Source: Erwinia persicina NBRC 102418 (lineage in GTDB: Bacteria; Pseudomonadota; Gammaproteobacteria; Enterobacterales; Enterobacteriaceae). Taken from it: a stretch of 64,000 bases of DNA. The position numbers and the translations under genes were made by a program. Under the pieces are notes generated by a model, which saw only the letters and a list, made by a program, of their open reading frames with translations, was not told the DNA's origin and did no database searches. Shown here piece by piece: positions 8,208 through 15,351 of this stretch. Position 1 is the first letter of the stretch, and each line of letters opens with the position of its first letter. Location of the stretch: the NCBI RefSeq assembly GCF_001571305.1, contig NZ_BCTN01000005.1, positions 1 through 64,000 of the forward strand, written 5' to 3'.

Positions 8208-10040
8208 ATGCTGTATCGCCGTTTTGAAAGGATGATCAATATCTTCAGGGATGCCCCGGCCGACACGCCGCCCGCTAACGTCTGGGCATTCTATCTGTTT
8301 TATCTGCGTCAGGTATGGCCCTGCTTCGCGCTGCTCCTGATTATCGGCCTGGTCGCCTCACTGATCGAAGTGGCGCTGTTTCGCTACCTCAGCCGGATAA
8401 TCGATCTGGTCAATACCAGCCCCGCCGCCACCTTTTTCAGTGACCACGGCGGAGAACTGCTGTGGATGGTCGCCGTCGCGCTGCTCTTCAGGCCCCTGTT
8501 TATTGGCCTGCATGACCTGCTGGTGCACCAGACCATCAACCCCGGAATGACCAGTATGATCCGCTGGCAGCATCATAACTACGTGCTGCGCCAGAGCCTG
8601 AACTTCTTTCAGAATGATTTCGCCGGACGTATCGCCCAGCGCATTATGCAGACCGGTAGCGCCCTGCGCGACTCGGCGGTGCAGGCGGTGGATGCCCTGT
8701 GGCACGTGCTGATTTATGCCATCACCACGCTGGTGCTGTTTGCCGAAGCCGACTGGCGGCTGACCGTTCCGCTGCTGATCTGGATAGTCGGCTACGTGTT
8801 GTGCATGCGCTACTTTGTGCCGCGCGTGAAGGCCCGTTCGGTCGCCTCCAGCGATTCGCGCTCGCGCCTGATGGGCTGCATTGTCGACGGTTACACCAAT
8901 ATTACCACGCTAAAACTGTTCGCTCACAGTGACCTGGAGCAGCAGTACGCGCGCGAAGCAATCAGCGACCAGACGGTGAAAACCCGCCGTCAGGGGCGGA
9001 TGGTGACCAGCATGGACGTGGTGGTCACCACGCTGAACGGCCTGCTGATTATCAGCACCACCGGTCTGGCCCTGTGGCTGTGGACGCAGTCGCTGATCAG
9101 CGTCGGGGCCATTGCCCTCGCTACCGGCCTGGTGATCCGCATCGTCAATATGTCGGGCTGGATTATGTGGGTGGTAAACGGCATCTTCGAAAATATCGGC
9201 ATGGTGCAGGACGGCCTGCAAACTATCGCCCAGCCGGTGAAGGTCAGCGATAAACCCCACGCCCCCGCGCTGCAGGTTAAGCAGGGTGAAATCCACTTTG
9301 ACGCCATCCGCTTTAACTACGGCGGCGAACGCCAGGTGATCGACGATTTACAGCTGACGATCCGTCCCGGTGAAAAAATTGGTCTGATCGGCCCGTCCGG
9401 GGCCGGGAAGTCGACGCTGGTCAATCTGCTGCTGCGGCTGTACGACCTGAACGGCGGGCGCATTGTGATTGACGGCCAGAACATTGCGGAGGTCAGCCAG
9501 GAGAGCCTGCGGGCGCAGATTGGCATGATCACTCAGGATACGTCACTGCTGCACCGGTCGATTCGTGACAACCTGCTGTATGGCCGCCCTGATGCCACGG
9601 AGGACGAACTGATGCAGGCCGTGCATCAGGCGAAGGCCGACGAGTTTATCCCGCAGCTGTCTGACTCGCTGGGACGCACCGGGCTGGATGCCCACGTGGG
9701 CGAACGCGGCGTGAAGCTCTCCGGTGGCCAGCGTCAGCGTATTGCCATCGCCCGCGTGCTGCTGAAGGATGCGCCAATCCTGATTATGGATGAGGCGACC
9801 TCGGCGCTGGACTCCGAAGTGGAAGCCGCCATTCAGGAGAGCCTGGAAACGCTGATGGGCGGCAAGACGGTGATTGCCATCGCCCACCGCCTGTCCACCA
9901 TTGCCCGCATGGATCGGCTGGTGGTGCTCGAACAGGGGCGTATCGTCGAGATCGGCAGCCACAGCGAACTGCTGGCAAAAGGCGGCCTGTATGCGCGCCT
10001 GTGGCAGCACCAGACCGGCGGTTTTGTCGGCGACGCCTGA
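8208..10040 (+). CDS. ABC exporter half-transporter (MsbA/MdlB-like), fused permease and ATPase
   Basis: This 610-residue protein has an N-terminal six-span transmembrane domain (about 30-340) and a C-terminal nucleotide-binding domain. The latter has Walker A GPSGAGKSTLVNLLLRLYD, the Q-loop in MITQDTSLLHRS, signature LSGGQRQRIAIARVLL, Walker B ILIMDEATSALDSE and H-loop IAHRLSTIARMD. It should work as a homodimer exporting a lipid, peptide or drug-like molecule. An alternative in-frame ATG at 8232 has GAAAGG close in front. The following convergent gene is a DUF482 protein, which gives no substrate hint. Confidence 0.9.
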   Translation: MLYRRFERMINIFRDAPADTPPANVWAFYLFYLRQVWPCFALLLIIGLVASLIEVALFRYLSRIIDLVNTSPAATFFSDHGGELLWMVAVALLFRPLFIGLHDLLVHQTINPGMTSMIRWQHHNYVLRQSLNFFQNDFAGRIAQRIMQTGSALRDSAVQAVDALWHVLIYAITTLVLFAEADWRLTVPLLIWIVGYVLCMRYFVPRVKARSVASSDSRSRLMGCIVDGYTNITTLKLFAHSDLEQQYAREAISDQTVKTRRQGRMVTSMDVVVTTLNGLLIISTTGLALWLWTQSLISVGAIALATGLVIRIVNMSGWIMWVVNGIFENIGMVQDGLQTIAQPVKVSDKPHAPALQVKQGEIHFDAIRFNYGGERQVIDDLQLTIRPGEKIGLIGPSGAGKSTLVNLLLRLYDLNGGRIVIDGQNIAEVSQESLRAQIGMITQDTSLLHRSIRDNLLYGRPDATEDELMQAVHQAKADEFIPQLSDSLGRTGLDAHVGERGVKLSGGQRQRIAIARVLLKDAPILIMDEATSALDSEVEAAIQESLETLMGGKTVIAIAHRLSTIARMDRLVVLEQGRIVEIGSHSELLAKGGLYARLWQHQTGGFVGDA

Positions 10041-10056
10041 TTGTCGCCCGGGGCGG

Positions 10057-10072
10057 CGGGCATCACTGCCCG
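10057..10072. terminator. hairpin at the convergent junction
   Basis: CGGGCA (10057-10062) and TGCCCG (10067-10072) form a 6-bp stem with a TCAC loop, right after the ABC exporter gene and overlapping the stop codon of the opposing gene at 10063. Confidence 0.4.
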
Positions 10073-11193
10073 TCTCCCTGACGCCACGGCAGCGCCGACC
10101 GGGCCTCCTCCGCCCAGGCGCGAACGCCGTCCCGCTCCTGATCAAGGAAACCGGCAACGGCATCCTGTAATCCGGGATGACGCAGCAGGTGCCAGGACTC
10201 GGTCAGCACCGGCTCAAACCCGCGGATCAGCTTATGCTCGCCCTGCGCCCCGGCATCAAAACGCCGCAGGCCGTGGGCAATGGCATACTCCATTCCCTGC
10301 CAGAAGCAGGTTTCAAAATGCAGGCGGTCGAACTCCTCCAGGCAGCCCCAGTAGCGGCCGTAGAAGGTGTCGCCGTCCACCAGGCTGAAGGCCATTGCCA
10401 CCGGTACGCCGTGCTGGCTGGCGATCACCACGCGGATGGCTTCCGGCATGCGTTCGGCCAGCAGGCTGAAAAAATCACGCGCCAGATAAGGCTGACGGCC
10501 GCGTATCCGGTAGGTGTTCGCATAACAGGCATAGATAAAATCCCACTGCGCTTCCTGCACGTCGCCCCCCGCATACCAGACAAACTCCACCCCCTGGCTA
10601 GCCACCAGCTGGCGCTCTTTGCGCAGCTGTTTGCGTTTGCGTGAGGTCAGGAGATCGAGAAAATCCTGAAAGTCACGAAACCCCCGGTTGTGCCAGTGAT
10701 ACTGGCAGCCCAGGCGCGGCAGCCAGCGGGGATCGTCCGCCAGGCCGTGCTGAACCCGCTCATCGCTGAAATTGATATGGGCGCTGAACAGCGACTGACT
10801 TTCAAGGAAGCCCGGCAGCGCCTGCAGCAGCTGTGCCCCCGCGCCTGCCTCGCCCAGCAGCCGCGCGCCGCTGACCGGGCTGAACGGCACGGCCGACAGC
10901 CATTTAGGATAGTAAGGAATGCCTGCCCGTTCGCTGGCTTCGGCCCAGGCATGATCGAAGACGTATTCACCCATCGAGTGATGTTTGGCATAGCCCGGCA
11001 TCGCGGCCCGTGGCGTCCCGTTCTCCAGCCACAGCAGATGCTGCGGCTGCCAGCCACTGGCGCGGCTGACCGCGCCGCTCTCCTCCAGTGCCGAAAGAAA
11101 CGCATGACGTAAAAAAGGCTGATCGTTGGGGGTCAGGGCATCCCACTGACTGGCGGGAATATCGGTCAGCTGTGTCAGGACCATCAGGGACAT
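10063..11193 (-). CDS. DUF482 / peptidogalycan-type GNAT acyltransferase-like protein
   Basis: This 376-residue protein matches the DUF482 (FemAB/GNAT-like) family found across Proteobacteria. Typical segments are PFLRHAFLSALEESG at the N-terminus, KHHSMGEYVFDHAWAEA, AHINFSDE, TSRKRKQLRKERQ, and near the C-terminus GRYWGCLEEFDRLHFETCFWQG written here in parts (GRYWGC, LHFETCF). Length is normal for the family. Members resemble aminoacyl- or acetyl-transferases, but no reaction is established. It diverges from the Fur-regulated siderophore-interacting gene, so the 193-base gap may carry promoters for both. Confidence 0.85.
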   Translation of the reverse strand: MSLMVLTQLTDIPASQWDALTPNDQPFLRHAFLSALEESGAVSRASGWQPQHLLWLENGTPRAAMPGYAKHHSMGEYVFDHAWAEASERAGIPYYPKWLSAVPFSPVSGARLLGEAGAGAQLLQALPGFLESQSLFSAHINFSDERVQHGLADDPRWLPRLGCQYHWHNRGFRDFQDFLDLLTSRKRKQLRKERQLVASQGVEFVWYAGGDVQEAQWDFIYACYANTYRIRGRQPYLARDFFSLLAERMPEAIRVVIASQHGVPVAMAFSLVDGDTFYGRYWGCLEEFDRLHFETCFWQGMEYAIAHGLRRFDAGAQGEHKLIRGFEPVLTESWHLLRHPGLQDAVAGFLDQERDGVRAWAEEARSALPWRQGDGQ

Positions 11194-11291
11194 CGGCGTG
11201 CTCCGCAGTTACCACAGGGAAAGGCTTACGTTGACCGCTTTTCGTGCCGGGATCAATCCGTTATTACGGCGGCCTTCATGTAAAGAAGGCT

Positions 11292-11310
11292 CATACTCAT
11301 TCTCATTATC
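11292..11310. promoter_or_regulatory. Fur box upstream of the siderophore-interacting protein gene
   Basis: The minus strand reads GATAATGAGAATGAGTATG, matching 15 of 19 positions of the consensus GATAATGATAATCATTATC. It lies about 77 bases before the ATG at 11387. Iron-dependent repression of the downstream gene is expected. Confidence 0.7.
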
Positions 11311-11386
11311 ATTTAGCTTTGCTATTCTTGCCGACCTTATGCACGTTGTCATACGTGCGCGGCTTTCAGCTTTACGAGGCGGATTT

Positions 11387-12292
11387 ATGGCGGGTGTTCA
11401 GGGTTATCGCTTATTTAATGTGGTGCTGGCGCGTAAGCAGGTACTTTCACCTTCGATGCTGCGCTGCGTTTTCAGCGGCCAGGATATCCGTCAGATGAAG
11501 ATGGATGCGCCGGATCAGCGCATTAAGCTGCTTTTTCCGTCGCTTAACGGCACGCCGTCATCGCTGACCGACGACGGGGATAAAACCTGGTGGGAGAAAG
11601 CGCGGGCCATGCCGCAGGAAAGCCGTCCGATTGCGCGCACCTATACCCTCCGTCATGTCAATGCAGAAGCCGCTGAGGTGGAAGTGGAATTTGTCATGCA
11701 CGGCACCGAAGGCCCGGCATCGGCGTGGGCGCTGTCGGCGGAGCCGGGTGCGGCGCTGCAAATGGTGGCCCCCAACCTTGCCTGTCCGACCAGCAGCGGC
11801 GGCTACGAGTGGGCCCCGCACCCGGACGTTGAACGGGCGCTGGTGGTGGCGGACGAAACGGCGCTGCCGGCAGCAAAGGCAATCCTGGAGCAGCTGGCCG
11901 GCTGGGATAACCCACCGCAGCTGCAGGTGTTCCTCGAAGTGCCGAAGCGTGGCGACTGTGTTGACCTCAGCCACTACCGGTTTGCCGATATTCACTGGCT
12001 GCCGCGCGAAGTGATCGGGGCATCCCATGGCGAAGCGTTACTGAGCGCGGTACAGCAGCAGGTGATCCTGCCTGCCAGCGCGCTGGTGCGGGGCGAGCTG
12101 CATGAAGAAAGCGAAGGCGATATTCTCTGGGATCGCGCCGACAGCGGCGATAAGCGCTTCCACGGCTGGGTGGCCGCCGAGTCCAGCGCCGTCAAGCAGC
12201 TACGCCGCTACCTGATTGGCGAGCGCGGTCTGTCGCCGGAATGCATCAGCTTTATGGCGTACTGGAGTCGCGGCCCACGCCGTGAGGGGTGA
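11387..12292 (+). CDS. siderophore-interacting protein (FAD-linked ferric-siderophore reductase, YqjH/ViuB type)
   Basis: This 301-residue protein has an N-terminal FAD-binding barrel with the RTYT flavin motif at residues 84-87 and a C-terminal NAD(P)H-binding SIP domain (ALVVADETALPAAKAIL). The C-terminal HGWVAAESSAVKQLRRYL is typical of the family. These cytoplasmic enzymes reduce ferric siderophores to release iron. The frame is open back to 11198, but the ATG at 11387 has the ACGAGG ribosome site and begins at the conserved domain; the longer form would run over the Fur box. Iron repression through that box fits the role. Confidence 0.9.
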   Translation: MAGVQGYRLFNVVLARKQVLSPSMLRCVFSGQDIRQMKMDAPDQRIKLLFPSLNGTPSSLTDDGDKTWWEKARAMPQESRPIARTYTLRHVNAEAAEVEVEFVMHGTEGPASAWALSAEPGAALQMVAPNLACPTSSGGYEWAPHPDVERALVVADETALPAAKAILEQLAGWDNPPQLQVFLEVPKRGDCVDLSHYRFADIHWLPREVIGASHGEALLSAVQQQVILPASALVRGELHEESEGDILWDRADSGDKRFHGWVAAESSAVKQLRRYLIGERGLSPECISFMAYWSRGPRREG

Positions 12293-13201
12293 TCATCGCG
12301 TCATCAGCCGCTGGCTGGTCTCTTTCAGCGTGTTATAAAACCAGGTTTTGGCCGTGATATCGCCGATTTCCGTGTGTGCATAGAGATACACCTCAAGGTT
12401 CGGTAAGGTAAACGGCAGTTCGATAATCCTGCCGTTGCCGCGCGCAACGTAGATTTTTGCCGCGCTGGACGGCAAGGTTACCAGCAGCTCGCTGGAAGCA
12501 ATCAGCTCCCCCAGCGCAGCAAAGTGCGGCACCTCCAGCGCCACCCGCCGCTCAAAGCCATACTCTTTGATCCGCTCCTCGACCAGATAATGGCCGCTGA
12601 TGGTCGACACGATAATATGCTGCTCTTCCAGGTACGCTTGCTGCGTCAGCGTCTCGCCGATGCGCGGGTGTTCACGGTGTAACAGACAAACATAGCGCTC
12701 ATCCATAATCCGGTCACGCTGGGCCAGCGAGATGCTCTCGTTGCGGCTGCACAGAGCGGCATCGACTTTCCCCGTCAGCAACCACTCATCCAGCTTACGC
12801 ATCTCTACGGGGATCACCTCCAGCTGAACGTTAGGAGCCACCGTGCGCAGGTGCCTCACCAGCCCGGGCAGCAGCAGCAGCTCCCCGAGGTCAGAGAGGG
12901 CGAGACGAAATTTGTGAAAGGATGTGTCCGGCGAGAAGCTGCGGGTGTCCGCCACCGCCTTCTCAATACCGCTGAGAGATTTTTTAAATACGGTATAAAG
13001 CTGCGTGGCGGTGGGCGTCGGCAACATGCCTTTACGACTGCGCTTAAACAGCTCATTTCCGGTGGTATCCCGCAGCCGGGCTAAGGCGTAGCTGGCGGAA
13101 GGCTGGGTGATATACAGACGTGCGGCAGCGCCGCTGACGCTCTGCGTTTCATAAATCGCGATAAACACCCGGACCAGGTTCAGGTCCATATTCGATGGCA
13201 T
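12293..13201 (-). CDS. LysR-family transcriptional regulator (NodD/NahR-like subgroup)
   Basis: This 302-residue protein has an N-terminal winged helix-turn-helix (SVSGAAARLYITQPSASYALARLRD, quoted by its core AARLYITQPSASYAL, residues about 24-45) and a substrate-binding domain. The MDLNLVRVFIAIYE opening is typical of the NodD/NahR/LeuO group. Its stop abuts the convergent siderophore-interacting gene (12292/12293) with no gap. It diverges from a MarA-like activator across a notably AT-rich 200 bases. Start may be the ATG four codons later. Target genes and inducer are unknown. Confidence 0.87.
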   Translation of the reverse strand: MPSNMDLNLVRVFIAIYETQSVSGAAARLYITQPSASYALARLRDTTGNELFKRSRKGMLPTPTATQLYTVFKKSLSGIEKAVADTRSFSPDTSFHKFRLALSDLGELLLLPGLVRHLRTVAPNVQLEVIPVEMRKLDEWLLTGKVDAALCSRNESISLAQRDRIMDERYVCLLHREHPRIGETLTQQAYLEEQHIIVSTISGHYLVEERIKEYGFERRVALEVPHFAALGELIASSELLVTLPSSAAKIYVARGNGRIIELPFTLPNLEVYLYAHTEIGDITAKTWFYNTLKETSQRLMTR

Positions 13202-13402
13202 ATAGGTAGTATCTATTATCTAAGATTAAAATTATCTATTTGAACTATTTTAAGCGCTCTAATACCATCGCTTCCACGTTTTTTTGATATGTTCTTCGTT
13301 TTTTTTCATATCGCCATTATTTCAATAAAATCAAAACAATAACTAACTTCCTTGTTCTTTTAAGGCAGGAGTGGGCGCAAGCCCGTCATCGCGGAGCTCA
13401 AC

Positions 13403-13735
13403 ATGAAAAATGAAATCGTCGACGTTATCGTCGACTGGATCGACGATCACCTTGAAGAAGGGCTGAATATCGAAACGGTTGCGGCAAAATCGGGCTACTC
13501 AAAGTGGCACTTACAGCGCGCGTTTAAACAGCAGAAAGGCATCACGCTGGCGACATTTATTCGCAGCCGTCGCCTCGATCAGGCCGCACAGTGCCTGGTG
13601 AGCTCCACGAAAACCATTATGGCCATTTCAACGGATCTGGGTTTCTCTTCCCAGCAGTGCTTCCAGCGGGTGTTTAAAAAACACTTTAACGTCACCCCGC
13701 GTGATTACCGTATCCAGTATCGCCAGTATCACTAA
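13403..13735 (+). CDS. small AraC/XylS activator of the MarA/SoxS/RamA type
   Basis: At 110 residues it consists almost only of the two helix-turn-helix motifs of MarA-like activators: VAAKSGYSKWHLQRAFKQ (about 22-40) and STDLGFSSQQCFQRVFKKHF (about 76-95), followed by NVTPRDYR. MarA, SoxS and RamA bind mar/sox/rob boxes and control efflux, porin and stress genes. There is no ligand domain, so activity is set by its level. A second paralogue of this family, Rob-like with a ligand domain, lies at 28420. A small secreted-protein gene follows, as marB follows marA. Which classical member it corresponds to is not clear. Confidence 0.88.
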   Translation: MKNEIVDVIVDWIDDHLEEGLNIETVAAKSGYSKWHLQRAFKQQKGITLATFIRSRRLDQAAQCLVSSTKTIMAISTDLGFSSQQCFQRVFKKHFNVTPRDYRIQYRQYH

Positions 13736-13748
13736 GCCCGGAGCCCAC

Positions 13749-13955
13749 GTGTCACAGTTTGCCAGAATGACCGCCCTGCTGGCGGTGATGTTCCTCCCCT
13801 GCATAAGCCAGGCCGCGGCCAGCCCGCAAAGCGATCGCGATCAGGGCAGCCCGTTCGGCTACGAGCGCCAGTTGAAAAAGGTGATGCGCCCGGTTAACGA
13901 CCTGCTGCCGCAGGGCAGCCAGGATGACCTGTCCTCCGGGGAAAATCACCTCTAG
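13749..13955 (+). CDS. small secreted protein in marB-like position
   Basis: A short ORF of about 68 residues starts with GTG at 13749, 13 bases past the stop of the MarA-like gene, with CGGAG in front. It has a hydrophobic signal-like stretch (MTALLAVMFLPCISQAAAS) and a polar tail with RDQGSPFGYERQLKKVM. Position and size recall marB, the small periplasmic protein encoded after marA, but I see no clear sequence match. An in-frame ATG at 13701 lies inside the MarA-like gene and is less likely. Probably periplasmic; function unknown. Confidence 0.5.
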   Translation: MSQFARMTALLAVMFLPCISQAAASPQSDRDQGSPFGYERQLKKVMRPVNDLLPQGSQDDLSSGENHL

Positions 13956-14171
13956 CCGGGCAACTGACCGACGCAGCGCGGGCGGTTGCCACGCCGGACA
14001 GGCGGACGGGCAGGAACGCATCGTCACTGCAGCCACCGCAAAACGTCGCCTGTTCTGCCGGCGCATAACGTAAAGTCGTTTAAATTCCGCGATTTTAACC
14101 GCCCGCCTCTTGAAGAAATGCTTCAGCCATCAGGTATACTGTCCGCCCTGTTGAATGGTGAACTGGATGCT

Positions 14172-14669
14172 ATGGAACGTTTTGTCGAAAACCTGATTTA
14201 TTCTGCACGCTGGCTGCTGGCCCCGATTTACCTCGGGCTGTCGCTGGGATTAGTGGCGCTGGCCATTAAATTTTTCCAGGAGCTGATCCATCTGCTGCCG
14301 CACGTGCTTGAGATAACAGAAAATGACATGGTGCTGGTGCTGCTGTCGATGATCGACATGACACTGGTGGGCGGGCTGCTGGTAATGGTGATGCTGTCCG
14401 GGTACGAAAACTTTGTTTCCAAGCTGGATATCGGTGAGCATAAAGAGAAGCTCAACTGGCTGGGTAAGATGGACTCCGGCTCGCTGAAGAATAAGGTGGC
14501 CGCTTCCATCGTGGCGATCTCCTCTATTCACCTGCTGCGGGTGTTTATGGATGCGAAGAATATCCCGGATAATAAACTGATGTGGTACGTGATTATCCAC
14601 CTGACGTTTGTGCTGTCAGCCTTTGTGATGGGCTATCTGGACAGTATGTCGCGCAAGGATAAGCTGTAA
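14172..14669 (+). CDS. yqhA: YqhA family inner-membrane protein
   Basis: This 165-residue protein is a close match to E. coli YqhA: it begins [20 protein letters not shown] and includes [19 protein letters not shown] and [14 protein letters not shown]. About four membrane spans are predicted. Function is undefined (UPF0114 family). The frame is open upstream to 13986, but the family start is the ATG at 14172. A TTGAAG/TATACT pair in the 60 bases before it could be a promoter, although its 19-base spacing is long. Confidence 0.92.
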   Translation: MERFVENLIYSARWLLAPIYLGLSLGLVALAIKFFQELIHLLPHVLEITENDMVLVLLSMIDMTLVGGLLVMVMLSGYENFVSKLDIGEHKEKLNWLGKMDSGSLKNKVAASIVAISSIHLLRVFMDAKNIPDNKLMWYVIIHLTFVLSAFVMGYLDSMSRKDKL

Positions 14670-14748
14670 GCCCGCCTCTGCTGATGGCAGGCAGATAAGG
14701 CGTTCCTCCCCGGGAACAGCGGTGTTGAACTGATTTCAGGAGACAACC

Positions 14749-15351
14749 ATGAAGCAGGGACTTGTCATTTTACTGCATGGCGTCGGCAGCAGCGGCGATG
14801 ACCTGGCGGGCCTGGGCGATCACTGGGCATCCACCCTGCCGGGCGTGCGCTTTGCCAGCCCCAATGCCCCTGTACATTTTGAACACGGCGCAGGCTGGCA
14901 GTGGTTCAGCCTGACGGGCGTCACCCCGGAAAACCGCCCTGCCCGCGTGGCGCAAGCGCGGGCGGCGTTTGACCAGACGCTTCAGGCAATCCTTGACCAG
15001 CATCAGATGAGTGACCGTCCCGACCAGGTGGTGCTGGCCGGTTTCTCGCAGGGGTCGATCATGGCGCTGGATGCGCTGGTATCCGGCCGCTGGCCGCTGG
15101 CCGGCATTGTGGCATTCTCCGGCCGCCTGTCGTCCCCTCTACCGCTCACCCCGGCGCTGAATACCCCGGTACTGCTGGTGCACGGCATGGCCGATGAGGT
15201 GATCCCGGTGCAGGAGAGTGAATCCGCGGAGCAGCGTCTGCGCACACTGGGCGTGCAGGTCAGCAGCCAGTATGAACCGGGCGTGGGCCACGCCATTTCG
15301 GCACAGGGTGCCGCGCGTGCTGCTGCCTTTATTGCGTCGTGTCTGGCGTAA
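14749..15351 (+). CDS. phospholipase/carboxylesterase-type alpha/beta hydrolase
   Basis: At 200 residues this is a compact serine hydrolase: LLHGVGSSGDDL (oxyanion loop), nucleophile motif AGFSQGSIMAL (Ser near 101), Asp in VHGMADEVIPV and His in GVGHAIS. This is the layout of the carboxylesterase/YpfH/dienelactone-hydrolase-like group. A ribosome site (AGGAGA) precedes the ATG. Its last 23 bases overlap the 3' end of the opposing kdpD gene, which occupies the place where kdpE would be expected to begin. Substrate unknown. Confidence 0.88.
   Translation: MKQGLVILLHGVGSSGDDLAGLGDHWASTLPGVRFASPNAPVHFEHGAGWQWFSLTGVTPENRPARVAQARAAFDQTLQAILDQHQMSDRPDQVVLAGFSQGSIMALDALVSGRWPLAGIVAFSGRLSSPLPLTPALNTPVLLVHGMADEVIPVQESESAEQRLRTLGVQVSSQYEPGVGHAISAQGAARAAAFIASCLA

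Noticed and set aside
11198-11386. 63-codon extension of the siderophore-interacting protein
   Set aside because: It would read through the Fur box and the upstream gene's promoter; the ATG at 11387 fits the family.
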